Positions 1 through 15,993 of a DNA stretch of 64,000 nucleotides are shown here, in pieces. This DNA comes from Odontesthes bonariensis (lineage: Eukaryota > Chordata > Actinopteri > Atheriniformes > Atherinopsidae): positions 16,146,017-16,210,016 of the forward strand of contig NC_134509.1 of assembly GCF_027942865.1 (NCBI RefSeq), written 5' to 3'. Made by a program: the position numbers and the translations under genes. How positions within the stretch are numbered: the stretch's first letter is position 1; each line of letters starts with the position of its first letter. The notes below the pieces were generated by a model. That model saw only the letters and a list, made by a program, of their open reading frames with translations. It made no database searches and was not told the origin of the DNA.

Positions 1-319
1 TTTACTGTTTAAAAATGCTATAAGCAGCTCCCTACACTTGATTTTTAGTTCTCAGTCAGTTCATTTTCTATTACTTCTTAATATAAAAATAGCATATATT
101 CAAGTATTCTCATAGCAGGGAGTGATTTATTTTTTTACTGATAATTATGTATTTATATTATTATTTTATTTCCCGTTTTATTCTAAGTTATGTTTGGCTT
201 TATTTTACAAATGCTGCTGGCAGCTTCCTGCACTTTTCATTTTTACAATTAAAAAGATTTAATGGATATGAAAGTTTGTGTCAGTGTGTGCTATTTTTAA
301 TTTAATAATTGAATAATGT
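1..319. other. AT-rich noncoding DNA, no gene seen
   Basis: Very AT-rich sequence with short homopolymer runs and no credible coding frame or splice-bounded exon. It lies next to a transposon remnant and may itself be old repeat. If CLRN2 is intact it belongs to an upstream intron of that gene. Confidence 0.5.
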
Positions 320-417
320 TTCTATTTATCGGTTGCACATATCGGTTATCGGCCTCCCATTTCCATAATTATCGGTATCGGTATCGGCTCTGAAAAAACC
401 ACATCGGTCGGGCCCTA
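320..417 (-). mobile_element. hAT-type DNA transposon terminal remnant
   Basis: The stretch has repeated ATCGGTATCGG-like words and ends in CATCGGTCGGGCCCTA. Read on the minus strand it begins TAGGGCCCGACCGATG, which I recognise as the terminal inverted repeat style of abundant non-autonomous hAT elements in fish. Only one end is visible; no partner terminus or 8-bp target duplication was found, so it is probably a fragment. The family assignment is from memory. Confidence 0.55.
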
Positions 418-479
418 ATTATTATAATTATTATTATTAGATAGTAGTAGTATGTTTATTAGAATTGGTATTATTGTTG

Positions 480-589
480 TTGTTAATATACAATCATTGT
501 AAATATTAATAATGTTTTGACTTACTTGACTAATTTGAATTTCCCCCATTGGGGGATGAATAAAGTATTTTTCTATTCTATTCTATAAA
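480..589 (+). mobile_element. LINE 3' tail (L2-like) with TTCTA repeats
   Basis: AATTTCCCCCATTGGGGGAT is followed by GAATAAAGTATTTT and a short (TTCTA)n run. Fish L2-related LINEs commonly end this way, with a T-rich body, an AATAAA-like signal and a short pentamer tail. No reverse transcriptase reading frame is attached, so this would be a heavily 5'-truncated copy. Confidence 0.5.
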
Positions 590-1440
590 CCAATGAAGTA
601 ATAAGCATAAACATATGCCATCATGAATATAAATTATGACATCAAAGATATGAACAGATGACATCATAGAAATAAAGAGATGACATCATGAATAAAAACA
701 GATTATATTATACATATAAACATGATATCATAAATTTAAACGGATGATTTCATAAGCATAAACAGATGGCAGATATATAAATTGATGATGTAATAAAAAT
801 ATACAGATGACATCATTAATATAAATGACATCATAGATATGAACAGATGACGTCATAAACATAAACTGATGGCGTCATAGACATGAATAGATGACGTCAT
901 TAACATAAACAGATGACGTCATAAACAATAACAGATGACATCATGAATATAAACGATGACATCATACATATGACCAGATGACGCGATAAACATAAACAGA
1001 TAACATCATGCATATAAACGATAACGTCATAGATATGAACAGATGACGTCATAAACATAAACAGATGTCGTCATAAACAGATGACATCATGCATATAAAC
1101 GATGACGTCATAAACATAAACAGATGACGTCATGAATATAAAGAGATGATATCATAGATATAACCAGATGATGTCATGATTATAAACAGATGATATCATA
1201 CATAAACTGTTGTCATAAACATATACAGATTACATCATGTATATAAACAGATGACATAATTAATATAAACATATGACATCATATATATAAACAGATGATG
1301 TCATAAATATAAACAGATGACATCATGAATCTATAAAGATTACATCATGAATATGAACAGATGACATCATGAATATAATCATGATATCAAGAGTGTAAAC
1401 AGATGACTTCATAAATATAAACAGATGACATTATATATTA
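590..1440. repeat. Minisatellite of about 20-22-bp units rich in CRE-like TGACGTCA
   Basis: About 850 bp is made of some 35-40 degenerate units of the form AACAGATGACRTCATRAAYAT. The unit core is TGACATCA or TGACGTCA. The exact palindromic CREB/ATF octamer TGACGTCA occurs six times, at 848-855, 892-899, 914-921, 1044-1051, 1103-1110 and 1125-1132. Unit length varies through small indels. The array ends about 250 bp before the last CLRN2 exon. It is a tandem repeat, not a CRISPR array: there are no unique spacers. Confidence 0.85.
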
Positions 1441-1692
1441 CGGCATCTTCTTGGTATGGAAGCAACTGTGCTGCAGACAGGAAATCACTGAAGAGTATTA
1501 AAAACCATCCATTCTGTTCCTAACTTTTCTGCTTTGTCTTTTCTGTCACTTCACCCAAATCATCTTTCTCTAATAGCTGTGACTGTTTTGTTTCTCAAAT
1601 TTCTCCTTTTTAACAGTGAGTGTGATTTCTTCATTGGCATTCCTCTCCCAGAATGTTTTGCCTGCCTGATATCCTCCCTCTTCTGTTTCCAG

Positions 1693-1961
1693 CTGTTTTT
1701 GGTTCCCTGGGAGTTTTGTGTTTCCTGGCAGCTGTGAGACACCACAGTCTCACAGAGCGGGTGGCGAATTATCGGGAGAACCTCTTCGTCCTCGTTGTCT
1801 TGGAAGACAATCTGGACTGGTCTTTCTGGCTTGGCGTCGGCAGCATTGGGACTCACTTTGCTGTCTGTGGAGTGGTTGCGATGAGTCGTATTAAGATGCC
1901 CAAGCCAGAGATCAAGAAGCCTGAAGAACCTACAATTTCTTCTCTGGACCTGCTCTACTGA
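1693..1961 (+). CDS. clrn2: Clarin-2, last coding exon only
   Basis: Clarin-2 is a four-pass tetraspan-like membrane protein of hair-cell stereocilia, needed for hearing. The translation from the acceptor AG at 1691-1692 gives a hydrophobic helix with FLAAVRHHSLTERVANY, then LFVLVVLEDNLDWSFW, another helix, and the tail PEIKKPEEPTISSLDLLY. This aligns with the C-terminal third of clarin-2 as I recall it (KFHDLTERIANF, SFWICVAS, EDILY ending). The first codon is split, with its first base in the previous exon. About 89 residues are encoded. Exons 1 and 2 are not in the window, so the gene is cut by the left edge or has a long intron. The downstream neighbour LAP3 matches vertebrate synteny, which supports the call. 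Confidence 0.88.
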
Positions 1962-2800
1962 AGGACAGACAGAAGAGCATCATTGGCTGTGTTTACATCA
2001 CTCACGGCTGATAAGAGAAAAGCATGAAGGCCTATTCGCACACTTTTGCATGGTTTTGGACCAATTACAGCCTTATAACTTTTTAAAAACAAATTTGTAC
2101 TTAAGTAGTTAATTTGCACAAAGTTCGGAGCCCCCTGAAGCTTCTGCAACTCATCATAGTTACTTTTTTTGTAAAAAATGTTTACTTTGCCTACTTGGTA
2201 ATCCAACCTGGACAAAATGGTCTTAAAGTATTCAATTAGATGAGTTTATAGAAACGAGAGCAAAGAGTTTATTTCTACACTTGCAGAGGGAAATCCAAGG
2301 GATCCCTCTTCTCAAATAGAAAAATCAAAAGATGTTTAATGAATGGACCTGTACCATTAAATATGTGTGGCTGTTCCAATAAAAAGCTTAGCTGTGAAGA
2401 ACAGAAGATCACAGAGGAAGCTGCCCTGGAATATAAGCATTTCTTTGTGTTCTGCATCAGAGTTGGTTGATGTTTTCTGCTCCAGATGAGGAAGAGCATT
2501 TGAACTGAGAAAGCCTCTGAACTTCCACCCAAGAATTCCCCTCTGAATATTTGGCACCCTGTGCTGTTTATTCTACAGTTGTTGTGTACATAATGTTTTT
2601 AATTGTATATTTTTTATTGTGTGAATGGAATGTACTGTACATATGTTTTACATGTAATTTCATGGTATTAGAGTCTTTGGTGTCCCTTTCTAAAGTTTCT
2701 AAGGTGTCATGTTCATTATTATCTTTGATTCATAGAAAATGCTTTGCCATTGCTGATGCTTAGGGCTCCTGAGGTAAATAAACAAATGCATGATGTTTCA
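1962..2800 (+). other. clrn2: CLRN2 3' untranslated region with two candidate poly(A) signals
   Basis: After the CLRN2 stop there is no further coding signal. AATAAA hexamers at 2378-2383 and 2777-2782 are the candidate polyadenylation signals; the second is followed by T-rich sequence. Which is used cannot be told from sequence alone. From 2800 to 3136 I see only AT-rich noncoding DNA. Confidence 0.55.
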
Positions 2801-3136
2801 GAAATAGGAGCAGTTTAAGTTTAAGACTTTAGCTTTCATTAAATTCAACATTCACACTTCTGCATGCAGGTTTATTTAAAACGTCTTTGTGCACGTTTAA
2901 ACAAGGCTTTGCAAATCAGTTTGGGCATTGTTGACTAGTGGAACTTCAATTCAGTTAGCTTGTCACTGTCTTCCAAATGTCTGATGGACTTAAATTTACT
3001 GAATATGCAGGATAAAAACTTTAAAATGTACTGTATGCATTTGTTCTTTGTATTCTGTCAAATGTGCCATTTTCCAAGGGGATTTTCGTCTCTTTTCTTT
3101 TTGATTCTGTCAAGATTTCATGATGTCCTTTAATTT

Positions 3137-3452
3137 TAATTTATGTATGCAATAATGTCACCTGAATAACAAATAACTTTCAAGAATGAGTTCCTAAGAT
3201 GTCAGCTGATGTGATTTTATTGTACATTGTATTTTATTGAATTTAAGATATAGTTAAGAGAATCTTTGACAAACAACAATCTCATTAATGAGTTCATCAT
3301 ATCTTAACTATAATTTAAGTCAAAGATTCTCTTAACTGTATCTTAAATTCAATAAAATACAATGTACAATAAAATCACATCAGCTGACATCTTAGGAACT
3401 CATTCTTGAAAGTTATTTGTTACTCAGGTGACATTATTGCATACATAAATTA
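3137..3452. repeat. Large palindrome: 134-bp inverted repeat arms, 48-bp loop
   Basis: The left arm 3137-3270 and right arm 3319-3452 are reverse complements over 134 bp with only two mismatches, counted by eye (A/G near the ACCTGA site and T/C in GATAYAG). The spacer 3271-3318 is AT-rich. It has no coding frame and no recognised transposon terminus. It lies about 200 bp upstream of the LAP3 start codon. Confidence 0.93.
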
Positions 3453-3658
3453 GAAAAATTTAAATATGCATTGTATTTGTACAAGGCAGTATTTACATCC
3501 ATCGCTAGGTGGCGGCAAAGGCTCAATGTTGTCGCTTGTCTGTGACGCTACATAAACGCGACCCAGTGAGGTCGTTCGGCTTTCTTTCGCATGTGAAACG
3601 CTCGACCTTTGAATAGTTAAGTCGTTTAGTTGGGTTGCTACATGTTCAGTAGGTGACA
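3453..3658 (+). promoter_or_regulatory. lap3: LAP3 promoter and 5' UTR region
   Basis: This short stretch between the palindrome and the LAP3 start codon is richer in CpG than its flanks (GACGCTACATAAACGCGACC, GTCGTTCGGC). It has no TATA box at a convincing position. The promoter call follows from position and base composition. The transcription start is not determined. Confidence 0.5.
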
Positions 3659-9480
<5,822 letters not shown>

Positions 9481-9576
9481 GAGACGGAAACAAAAACTGG
9501 TCATATGAGGACATTCAACATTGATCTTCCCACATGGACAGTCAAAGCCAATGCAGGGTAACCATTGCTTGGACAA

Positions 9577-9582
9577 AATAAA
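9577..9582 (+). terminator. lap3: LAP3 polyadenylation signal AATAAA
   Basis: AATAAA sits 97 bp after the LAP3 stop codon and is followed by a T-rich stretch from about 9600, as expected for a cleavage and polyadenylation site. Confidence 0.75.
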
Positions 9583-9599
9583 GAGTTTTTATGGCATAT

Positions 9600-10698
9600 T
9601 TTTGGATTTTTTTTTTTTTTTTTTTCTCCTCCCAAAGCTGTTTTGAATACCTAGTCATTTATATGTTGTAAAAATGAACTCTTAATTATGAAATAAAAAA
9701 ACATCCAAATAAGTTCACATGCAGGTGTGTTTGATACTACTGTTTCTGGTGTGTGTTGAGCATGGACATTTACTGCATAAGTAAAAGTATGTGAGATCTA
9801 TAAGCATGATTGATGTCACCTTGCACCTTTTTTGGTTTTGTGATTTTTCTCGTGGTTTTGCAAACTGTCTGCAGGAATGACCTTGTGTTAAACGAAGTCA
9901 TAAAAATAAACCCCATTTCTCTGCTGCATAATTGTGTAGGTGTGTATGGGAGTGCAGCACAGCCTGTAAACTATAGAATTAGAATAAGAAGTGAAATGTG
10001 TATGTTGACTGGTAGTTTAAAGCGCTTTGAGTGATCGGCAAGTCTTGCCAAGACTAGAAAAATGTTAATTAAATGCAAACCATTTACAATCCATCGCAGC
10101 ATTGTAAGTGAGGTTAGCTAGGCTGCTAAACAACAGCTGACCCACACCCAACACCTTTGAGTAATCTCAAAGGTGTTGCATAGTTTTGAGATTAGTGTTC
10201 TCTGGCTACCAAACAAGTGCTTCCACGTTTGTTTACTGACAAACATGTACATGCTGGAAGGGATAAGGACATATTTAAACAAGAAGTTGTCCTCCTGTTA
10301 CCAGCCGTCTCTTAACGCTGTTTAGCTTTAATTTAGTTTATTTTACATTGTTGTAGCTATTCTGTGTCTCCTTGGTCTCCAAGCATTTTTTACAATATAT
10401 ATATTTTTTTTTACATCACTTTGCAAATAATATATATTTTTTTTTTGTGAAGTTGTCTCTTACAATGTTTTTATTTTCCGTCTCTTTTCAGTCTTGTTTT
10501 TGGTTAGTTGGTTTGCCTCGTAATATATTAAGTTATATTTTGGCCTCCAATTTACTGTGCTTCGGGCGCTTGTGCCCATAGACATATAAAGAATTTATAA
10601 TTTATATCTTTATATCTTTATGCTTGTGCCCGTCTGATTAGCCACACTGTTTTCTGCGCATGTGCGAATGGAAGACGGGGAACGACAGTCGGAGCAAG
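9600..10698. other. LAP3-MED28 intergenic region with a degenerate repeat and a hairpin
   Basis: From about 9940 to 10095 the words TTTAAAGCGCTTTGAGTG, ACTAGAAAAATGTTAATTAAATGCAAACCATTTAC recall the 3' part of a common fish short interspersed repeat, diverged. At 10149-10178 there is a perfect hairpin with 13-bp arms (CAACACCTTTGAG and its complement) and a TAAT loop. CpG rises in the last 80 bp before MED28, which is the likely promoter. No gene is seen. Confidence 0.45.
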
Positions 10699-12539
10699 AT
10701 GGCGTCTTCCTTGAGTGGGATGTTTCCCGGTCAGCAGCCGCCTGGTGGGCATCCTGTTGGGGGACCCGGTGGACCAGGTCAGCCTGGCTTCCCTGGTAGC
10801 GCTGCTCGAGCCCAGGGAAACAACACGCTTGTAGATGAACTGGAAGCTTCTTTCGAGGTAGGAGGCTAATGGGCTTCGTTAGCCGTGCATGCTAATTGTT
10901 GTTAGCTTTGTCACCAAAAGCAGAGACATGATTCATTAGCTTGAGCGGCTCGTATGCTGTAAATATATACAAGGGTAATGCCATTGAGTTGATATGTCTT
11001 TCCTGAAGGAAAGTTTAAGCAACCTTAACTTGCAAACAGCCTTCGCAGTTTGCATCATCATCATCATCACCATCCTCATCCTGAAAAAATGACCTCAGCA
11101 TCCCCAAAGCTCCTTTCTGTTGATGGAAAAGTGTCTAAAATTTTTATGCATTTTATGTAAAGGTAATGACTACCATCTCCTCTGGCCTGACATCAACCCT
11201 GTATCATCAATGAGTTTGGAAATGTGCTTGTTTTGTCTGTTTTTAAAAAATAGAAAACTTTTGTTATACATTTTCTTCTTCCAAGGCATACTGCTTTGAG
11301 TTTTCTGTCCCCACGCTGTGTCGTCTGGCTTCGTCGATCTGTGTGGTTCTCTTTTACATCCTTCCCTTTTTGGTAGTACCTGCTCCAAATTTTAGACACA
11401 GCTGGCTGGGAACAACCAACATCTTTTGCTACACTCAGAGATGAACTGCAGTTTTGAAGTTGTTTTCACTGATAACTCGGTTTTTGGAGCCATGTTTCCT
11501 GCCAATCAGCCCGGTGCAATAGCTTGTTAAACTCTGCAAGCACTCTCCTTTAACTGCAGGCTCATTTGCATGTTTATATTTGTGCAGGGATATGTTTTAA
11601 AAAAGCAAAGCAAAGGTTTCTATCCCCTAGATTTATTCCAAAGCTGACAGCACGCCAGTCCATATCACACATCAGTGGTGATTTAGGCTAGAAAGCTATT
11701 TTCATTCACAGGTAATCAGATTACCGGTATCATAGTAAAACAGCACTGGGCACTTTGAATTGCCTTGTGTACGAATTGTGCTCTACAAATAAAATTGCCT
11801 TGCCTTGCCACTTACCTTTGTCTTACAAACCAGCTGCTTTTAATCCTTTCTCATTAATTCATGGCCAGGAGAGCAAAAAAAATACTTGAAACTCAATCTC
11901 AGGTGGCTGTGACCCACTCACTTAAAAAAAATCACATTTACTAATGTTGTCCTGTTTATCCTTTAGGCCTGTTTTGCATCCTTGGTAAGCCAAGACTATG
12001 TCAATGGGACAGACCAGGAGGAGATTCGAACTGGTCAGTGGGGTTCTGCATTTCTATATCGAATGTATATTTTGTTTGAATCTGTATGTCAGAACATGTG
12101 TATCTGCTAATTGTAGGTGTGGACCAATGCATACAAAAGTTCCTGGATGTGGCTCGGCAGACCGAGTGCTTCTTCTTACAGAAGAGGCTTCAGCTGTCTG
12201 TGCAGAAACCAGAGCAGGTGGTGAAGGAGGTAAACTATTACTCTGACTTGTATTTGACATTTCTAAGCCATTTATTCCTCTCTGCTTGTTGATGTGCCAT
12301 CTCTTTTCTCAAGTACACATTTTTTCTCACTTCAGGATGTGTCAGAGTTGCGTAATGAGCTACAGCGGAAAGAAATGCTGGTTCAGAAGCATTTGGCGAA
12401 GCTGCATCACTGGCAACAAGTGCTCGAGGATGTGAGCGGTCAGCATCGCAAACCCTCAGACCTGCCAACCCCTGGACCGCTGGCCTTTCTGGAGCAGGCA
12501 TCTGCAAGTCTGCCCCCTGCCCCATTAAAGCCAAACTAA
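10699..12539 (+). CDS. med28: Mediator subunit MED28, 4 exons
   Basis: MED28 is a head-associated subunit of Mediator, the coactivator that links transcription factors to RNA polymerase II; it has also been reported at the membrane cytoskeleton as magicin/EG-1. Exons: 10699-10857, 11967-12033, 12117-12229, 12336-12539; 180 aa (human 178). The N-terminus is a low-complexity Gly/Pro/Gln tract ([20 protein letters not shown]). The conserved core follows: [71 protein letters not shown] predicted coiled coil ([20 protein letters not shown]) leads to the ending [16 protein letters not shown]. The ATG is in good context (AAGATGG). Intron 1 (10858-11966) carries a LINE tail. Confidence 0.97.
11740..11815 (+). 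mobile_element. LINE 3' tail with CCTTG repeats in MED28 intron 1
   Basis: CACTTTGAATTGCCTTGTGT is followed by GTGCTCTACAAATAAAATTG and CCTTGCCTTGCC. This matches the recalled 3' end of fish L2-like LINEs, an AATAAA-like signal and a pentamer tail. Only the tail is present. Confidence 0.6.
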
Positions 12540-13035
12540 CCCACCAGAAGTGCAGTCGCATCTGTAAAAAAAAAAAAAAAAACTGCACCAAATTCAAAAT
12601 GTTCTTTATCTGGTGCGAGTAGTAAAAAACATGATCCGTCTGAGAAAGAATTAAAATGATTTACTGTCTTTTAGTGTATTATTGCAGTAAGCGGTGGATT
12701 GGAACAATAACGTCTCCAGAATGTTCACCGACCGGAGAGTGTGTAACAGCCTGCTGGAGATGGCGCTGAAACAGGAAATGCATGCCTGCAGACATCAGTC
12801 ATACAGGCTTTATGGGAAGAGTGTAGAAGAGTGAACAATTGTGGGGCAGAAGTGAAACGGGAACCAACTTAAACAGAAAAGTACACGTACATCATGCGAT
12901 TGCTTCTGTCAACCTAAGTTCAAATAGACTTGAGTTTCTGTCAGAGGTGTAGAGACTTTTTTTTATTTCAACTTGTTTTTTGTCTTTTATTTTCGTGTAT
13001 GTAAATATTTCCAACACCGACTTTTGTATTGAAAA

Positions 13036-13041
13036 AATAAA
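13036..13041 (+). terminator. med28: MED28 polyadenylation signal AATAAA
   Basis: AATAAA about 500 bp after the MED28 stop is followed by a GT-rich stretch (TGTGAAGTGAAGTGTTTTTG). It is the first canonical hexamer in the candidate 3' UTR. Confidence 0.7.
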
Positions 13042-15693
13042 ATTTCTGAGTATTTTGAATGTGAAGTGAAGTGTTTTTGAACAAATGAATCAAACTGGCT
13101 TTACTATATTTCTACTTCAGACACTTTTTCTACTTATGAATGAGTACTTCTCAAAATGAAAATATCTTTATAAAGTATTAGAAAATAACCACTGATAATG
13201 TTCAGCACTATCTTAAGTGTTATCTTAGTGTCAACTGGGCCTTTGTTAAATAGCGTGGACATTCATTTTTACATTCATGTTTACCAACCTGAGAGGAGCT
13301 AAATGATCGCAGCTGGAATATTATCACTTTCCTGACAGCCTGTTTTCTCTAATGTATTCTGTGCCTTCACACCATAACAGACTTGTTCTGCTCGGCTTCG
13401 CAGCTCCTGCCTGTTCTCTGACTGTCCAACCAGGCAAAAATCCTAACAGATGGACTCTGGGGACAAAGCTCTCTACAGAAGCAAGGGACTCGGGTGAATA
13501 AACCAGGATTGGGCGTTTGTTAGCAGTTGCCTCCTTTTTTTCTCTCTCTCTCTCTCATGATGTGATTTGAAGTAATAATCGAGTAGACTGAAAAAGCCTG
13601 TGATGCATCTTTTAGTTCAGTTCGTAAAATTATGCTTGCTGTTGAGAAGTTAAAAAGACGTCAAGTCAAAATCACGAGTTCAGCATATTTAGCAGGTTAT
13701 AAAAAAAAGATGGTAGATCAACAGGCAGGGACATACTTGATGTTCACTCTGATGTTATACCCTCTTAAAACCTTTGCTGTTTGGATGTGGAGATTCTCAT
13801 CCATCAAGCCCCAAATGTGCAGCATTGCAGACACTGTAAAGTTTGTGTGAGTCAGTCAAAATTAGGAGATATAGAAGCTCACTGATTTAATAAGCCGAAG
13901 TGGTGACGCTAAATGCATCTATCATAGATATTTTTATCTGACGAGACATGAAATCAATATTTTGGTTGATGACGTTGATGTTTTTTTTTGGCTCATTAAA
14001 AAGTAGTGAATTCAGTAATTAGTCTTAAATCGATAGCACAAGATAGAAAGGTAAAACAATAGCATGTCAGTCTTGTCTTAGTGTGTGCAATAAGTGTAAA
14101 TATCATGGACATTTGATCACAGAACAAATGATGACTAAATATATGATGATATATATCAATCATCATATATATACATACATATGTGCAACACCATACGATC
14201 TATGCTTATCAAACATTCTCCTATTCAAAGTTTGTACATGTACAGATGGATTGAAGATGTGTTTGTTTCATATTGTCCACTACATTTTGTTGCACACTTA
14301 TGGTCAAATTACAGAGAAGCTAGCCTACAGAGACTTCAAGTTACTCGTAACAGCACCCCGAGAACATTATTGAAGAAACCAAGATGGTACAATATAATTC
14401 AAATAACAAGAAGGACAAGGCTGTTTTAAGAAATGTCATGTTTAAATCTGTTTGCAGAAAATGCCATTAGTTTGGGACTATCATTGGTACTACAACATCA
14501 AATCCAGTTGTGTAGACATTTGGATAGTTTACATTTGTTTAGTCCTGTACATATTTCAAAATGTGTTTTTCGTGAGTTTTAATTTTAGTTTTAAGTTTTG
14601 TATGTTATTCTATGTAAAGTCTATGTTATGTGATGCTGATGTAACACTGAGTCTATAACGCGTGAACTGAGACCAAATTGGGAGATACTTGGCCAAGTGT
14701 AGTATCAAAACAAAATCAATAAACTTGATAAGATGCAGGGGCAAGTTTTGACTTTATCAAAAAATATCAGATATTGACTTCAATTCAAAACAAAGTGATA
14801 AAAAAATGAAAGAAAATTCTAACATAGTCAAAATTGGGACATCAAATTTAACTGAAAAAGCCCAAAACAAACTCTTAGAATTTAGAAAGTAGGCCTCTGT
14901 TAAAAATGTCATACACATTTAGAAAGTTCTGGGTTATTAAGTCAGAGTTTTTGGTTTAACATCAAAACATTAAATGAGTCAAACCAATCAAGCATGAAAT
15001 CATTTTTAAATAGTTAATAATTGTTGACTTATATAAAACTGTAGTATATTAAAGAAAAATTAGGATGAATATTGACTTACTATACTATACATATTTTTAA
15101 ATGCACTTTTCATATTTAGGACATAATATACAGTTGGAAAACAAGTCCCCGCGCTAATATTCCAATGTTTTGTCTTGATTGAGTCTCCTTTGGTCAGTCT
15201 TCCACAGCTAGAGGGAGACAGCGCTTTCTTCTGGGACGCCTTGGCTGCTGCCAGGACCGTCTTTGCCGTCATGTCCTTGTTTGTGCGATTTAATCAGCTA
15301 TTGGAAAATAGCAGGTATCTTGTCCGACCGCCTCTCGCACCCAGATACAGCCAAGAAGGAAGAGGGAGGAAACCAGAGTCAAAATAAACCCAATTCATCG
15401 CTACGGGAGCTCCTTTCTTGCGTGTTTTTGCACCGACGGAAGAAACAATCCGCTTGGCACAACAGTCAGGGCTGAATAGCAACGTGTCTGTAGAGAGTGT
15501 CCCCGCAGTCGGACTGACTATTTATATGAAGTAGACTGCTTCCATGGGGCTGCCTTAAGCCCTACTCTCCGCCTGTGGACCGACTAACGCCGTGATTCAC
15601 GCCTGAATTCAGACTCATCGAAGACTACATTGTGGATATGGAATGGTGCATGCCGCTGGGCCAAGTTTTCAGCCTCTGAAAAACACCGGAATC
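13042..15693. other. MED28-KLHL2 intergenic region and KLHL2 promoter/5' UTR
   Basis: From 13042 to about 15180 the sequence is AT-rich with a short CT run near 13540 and no gene. From about 15180 to 15693 GC and CpG rise, which suggests the KLHL2 promoter and 5' UTR (CCTACTCTCCGCCTGTGG, CGACTAACGCCGTGATTC). No TATA box is convincing. This interval is also the junction between two human-separate synteny groups. Confidence 0.5.
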
Positions 15694-15962
15694 ATGGACA
15701 GTCATCCGCTGTAAGTGCTGGATATGCGCGCTCGCGCGCGCGTGTGTGTGTTGACGTTTCCCAGCGGCCGCTTGACTGATGGTGCCGCATTGACAGAGAC
15801 AGCGGCCAGCCGGTGAGGTTGCCCGGGGAGTCCGGGGACTGAAACCCGGGGAGTGACGTCGACCGAGCCTGTCGGCGCAGGCTGCGGGGTCTGTGCTGGT
15901 GTCATAGTGTTGGGATAACGGAGGAGTTGTGTTTGGAAGAGTGTGAACTGCTACACAGCCGC

Positions 15963-15993
<31 letters not shown>

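Noticed and set aside
590-1440. Possible CRISPR-like array because of the regular repeats
   Set aside because: Units are contiguous and degenerate with no unique spacers, and the genome is vertebrate. It is a minisatellite.
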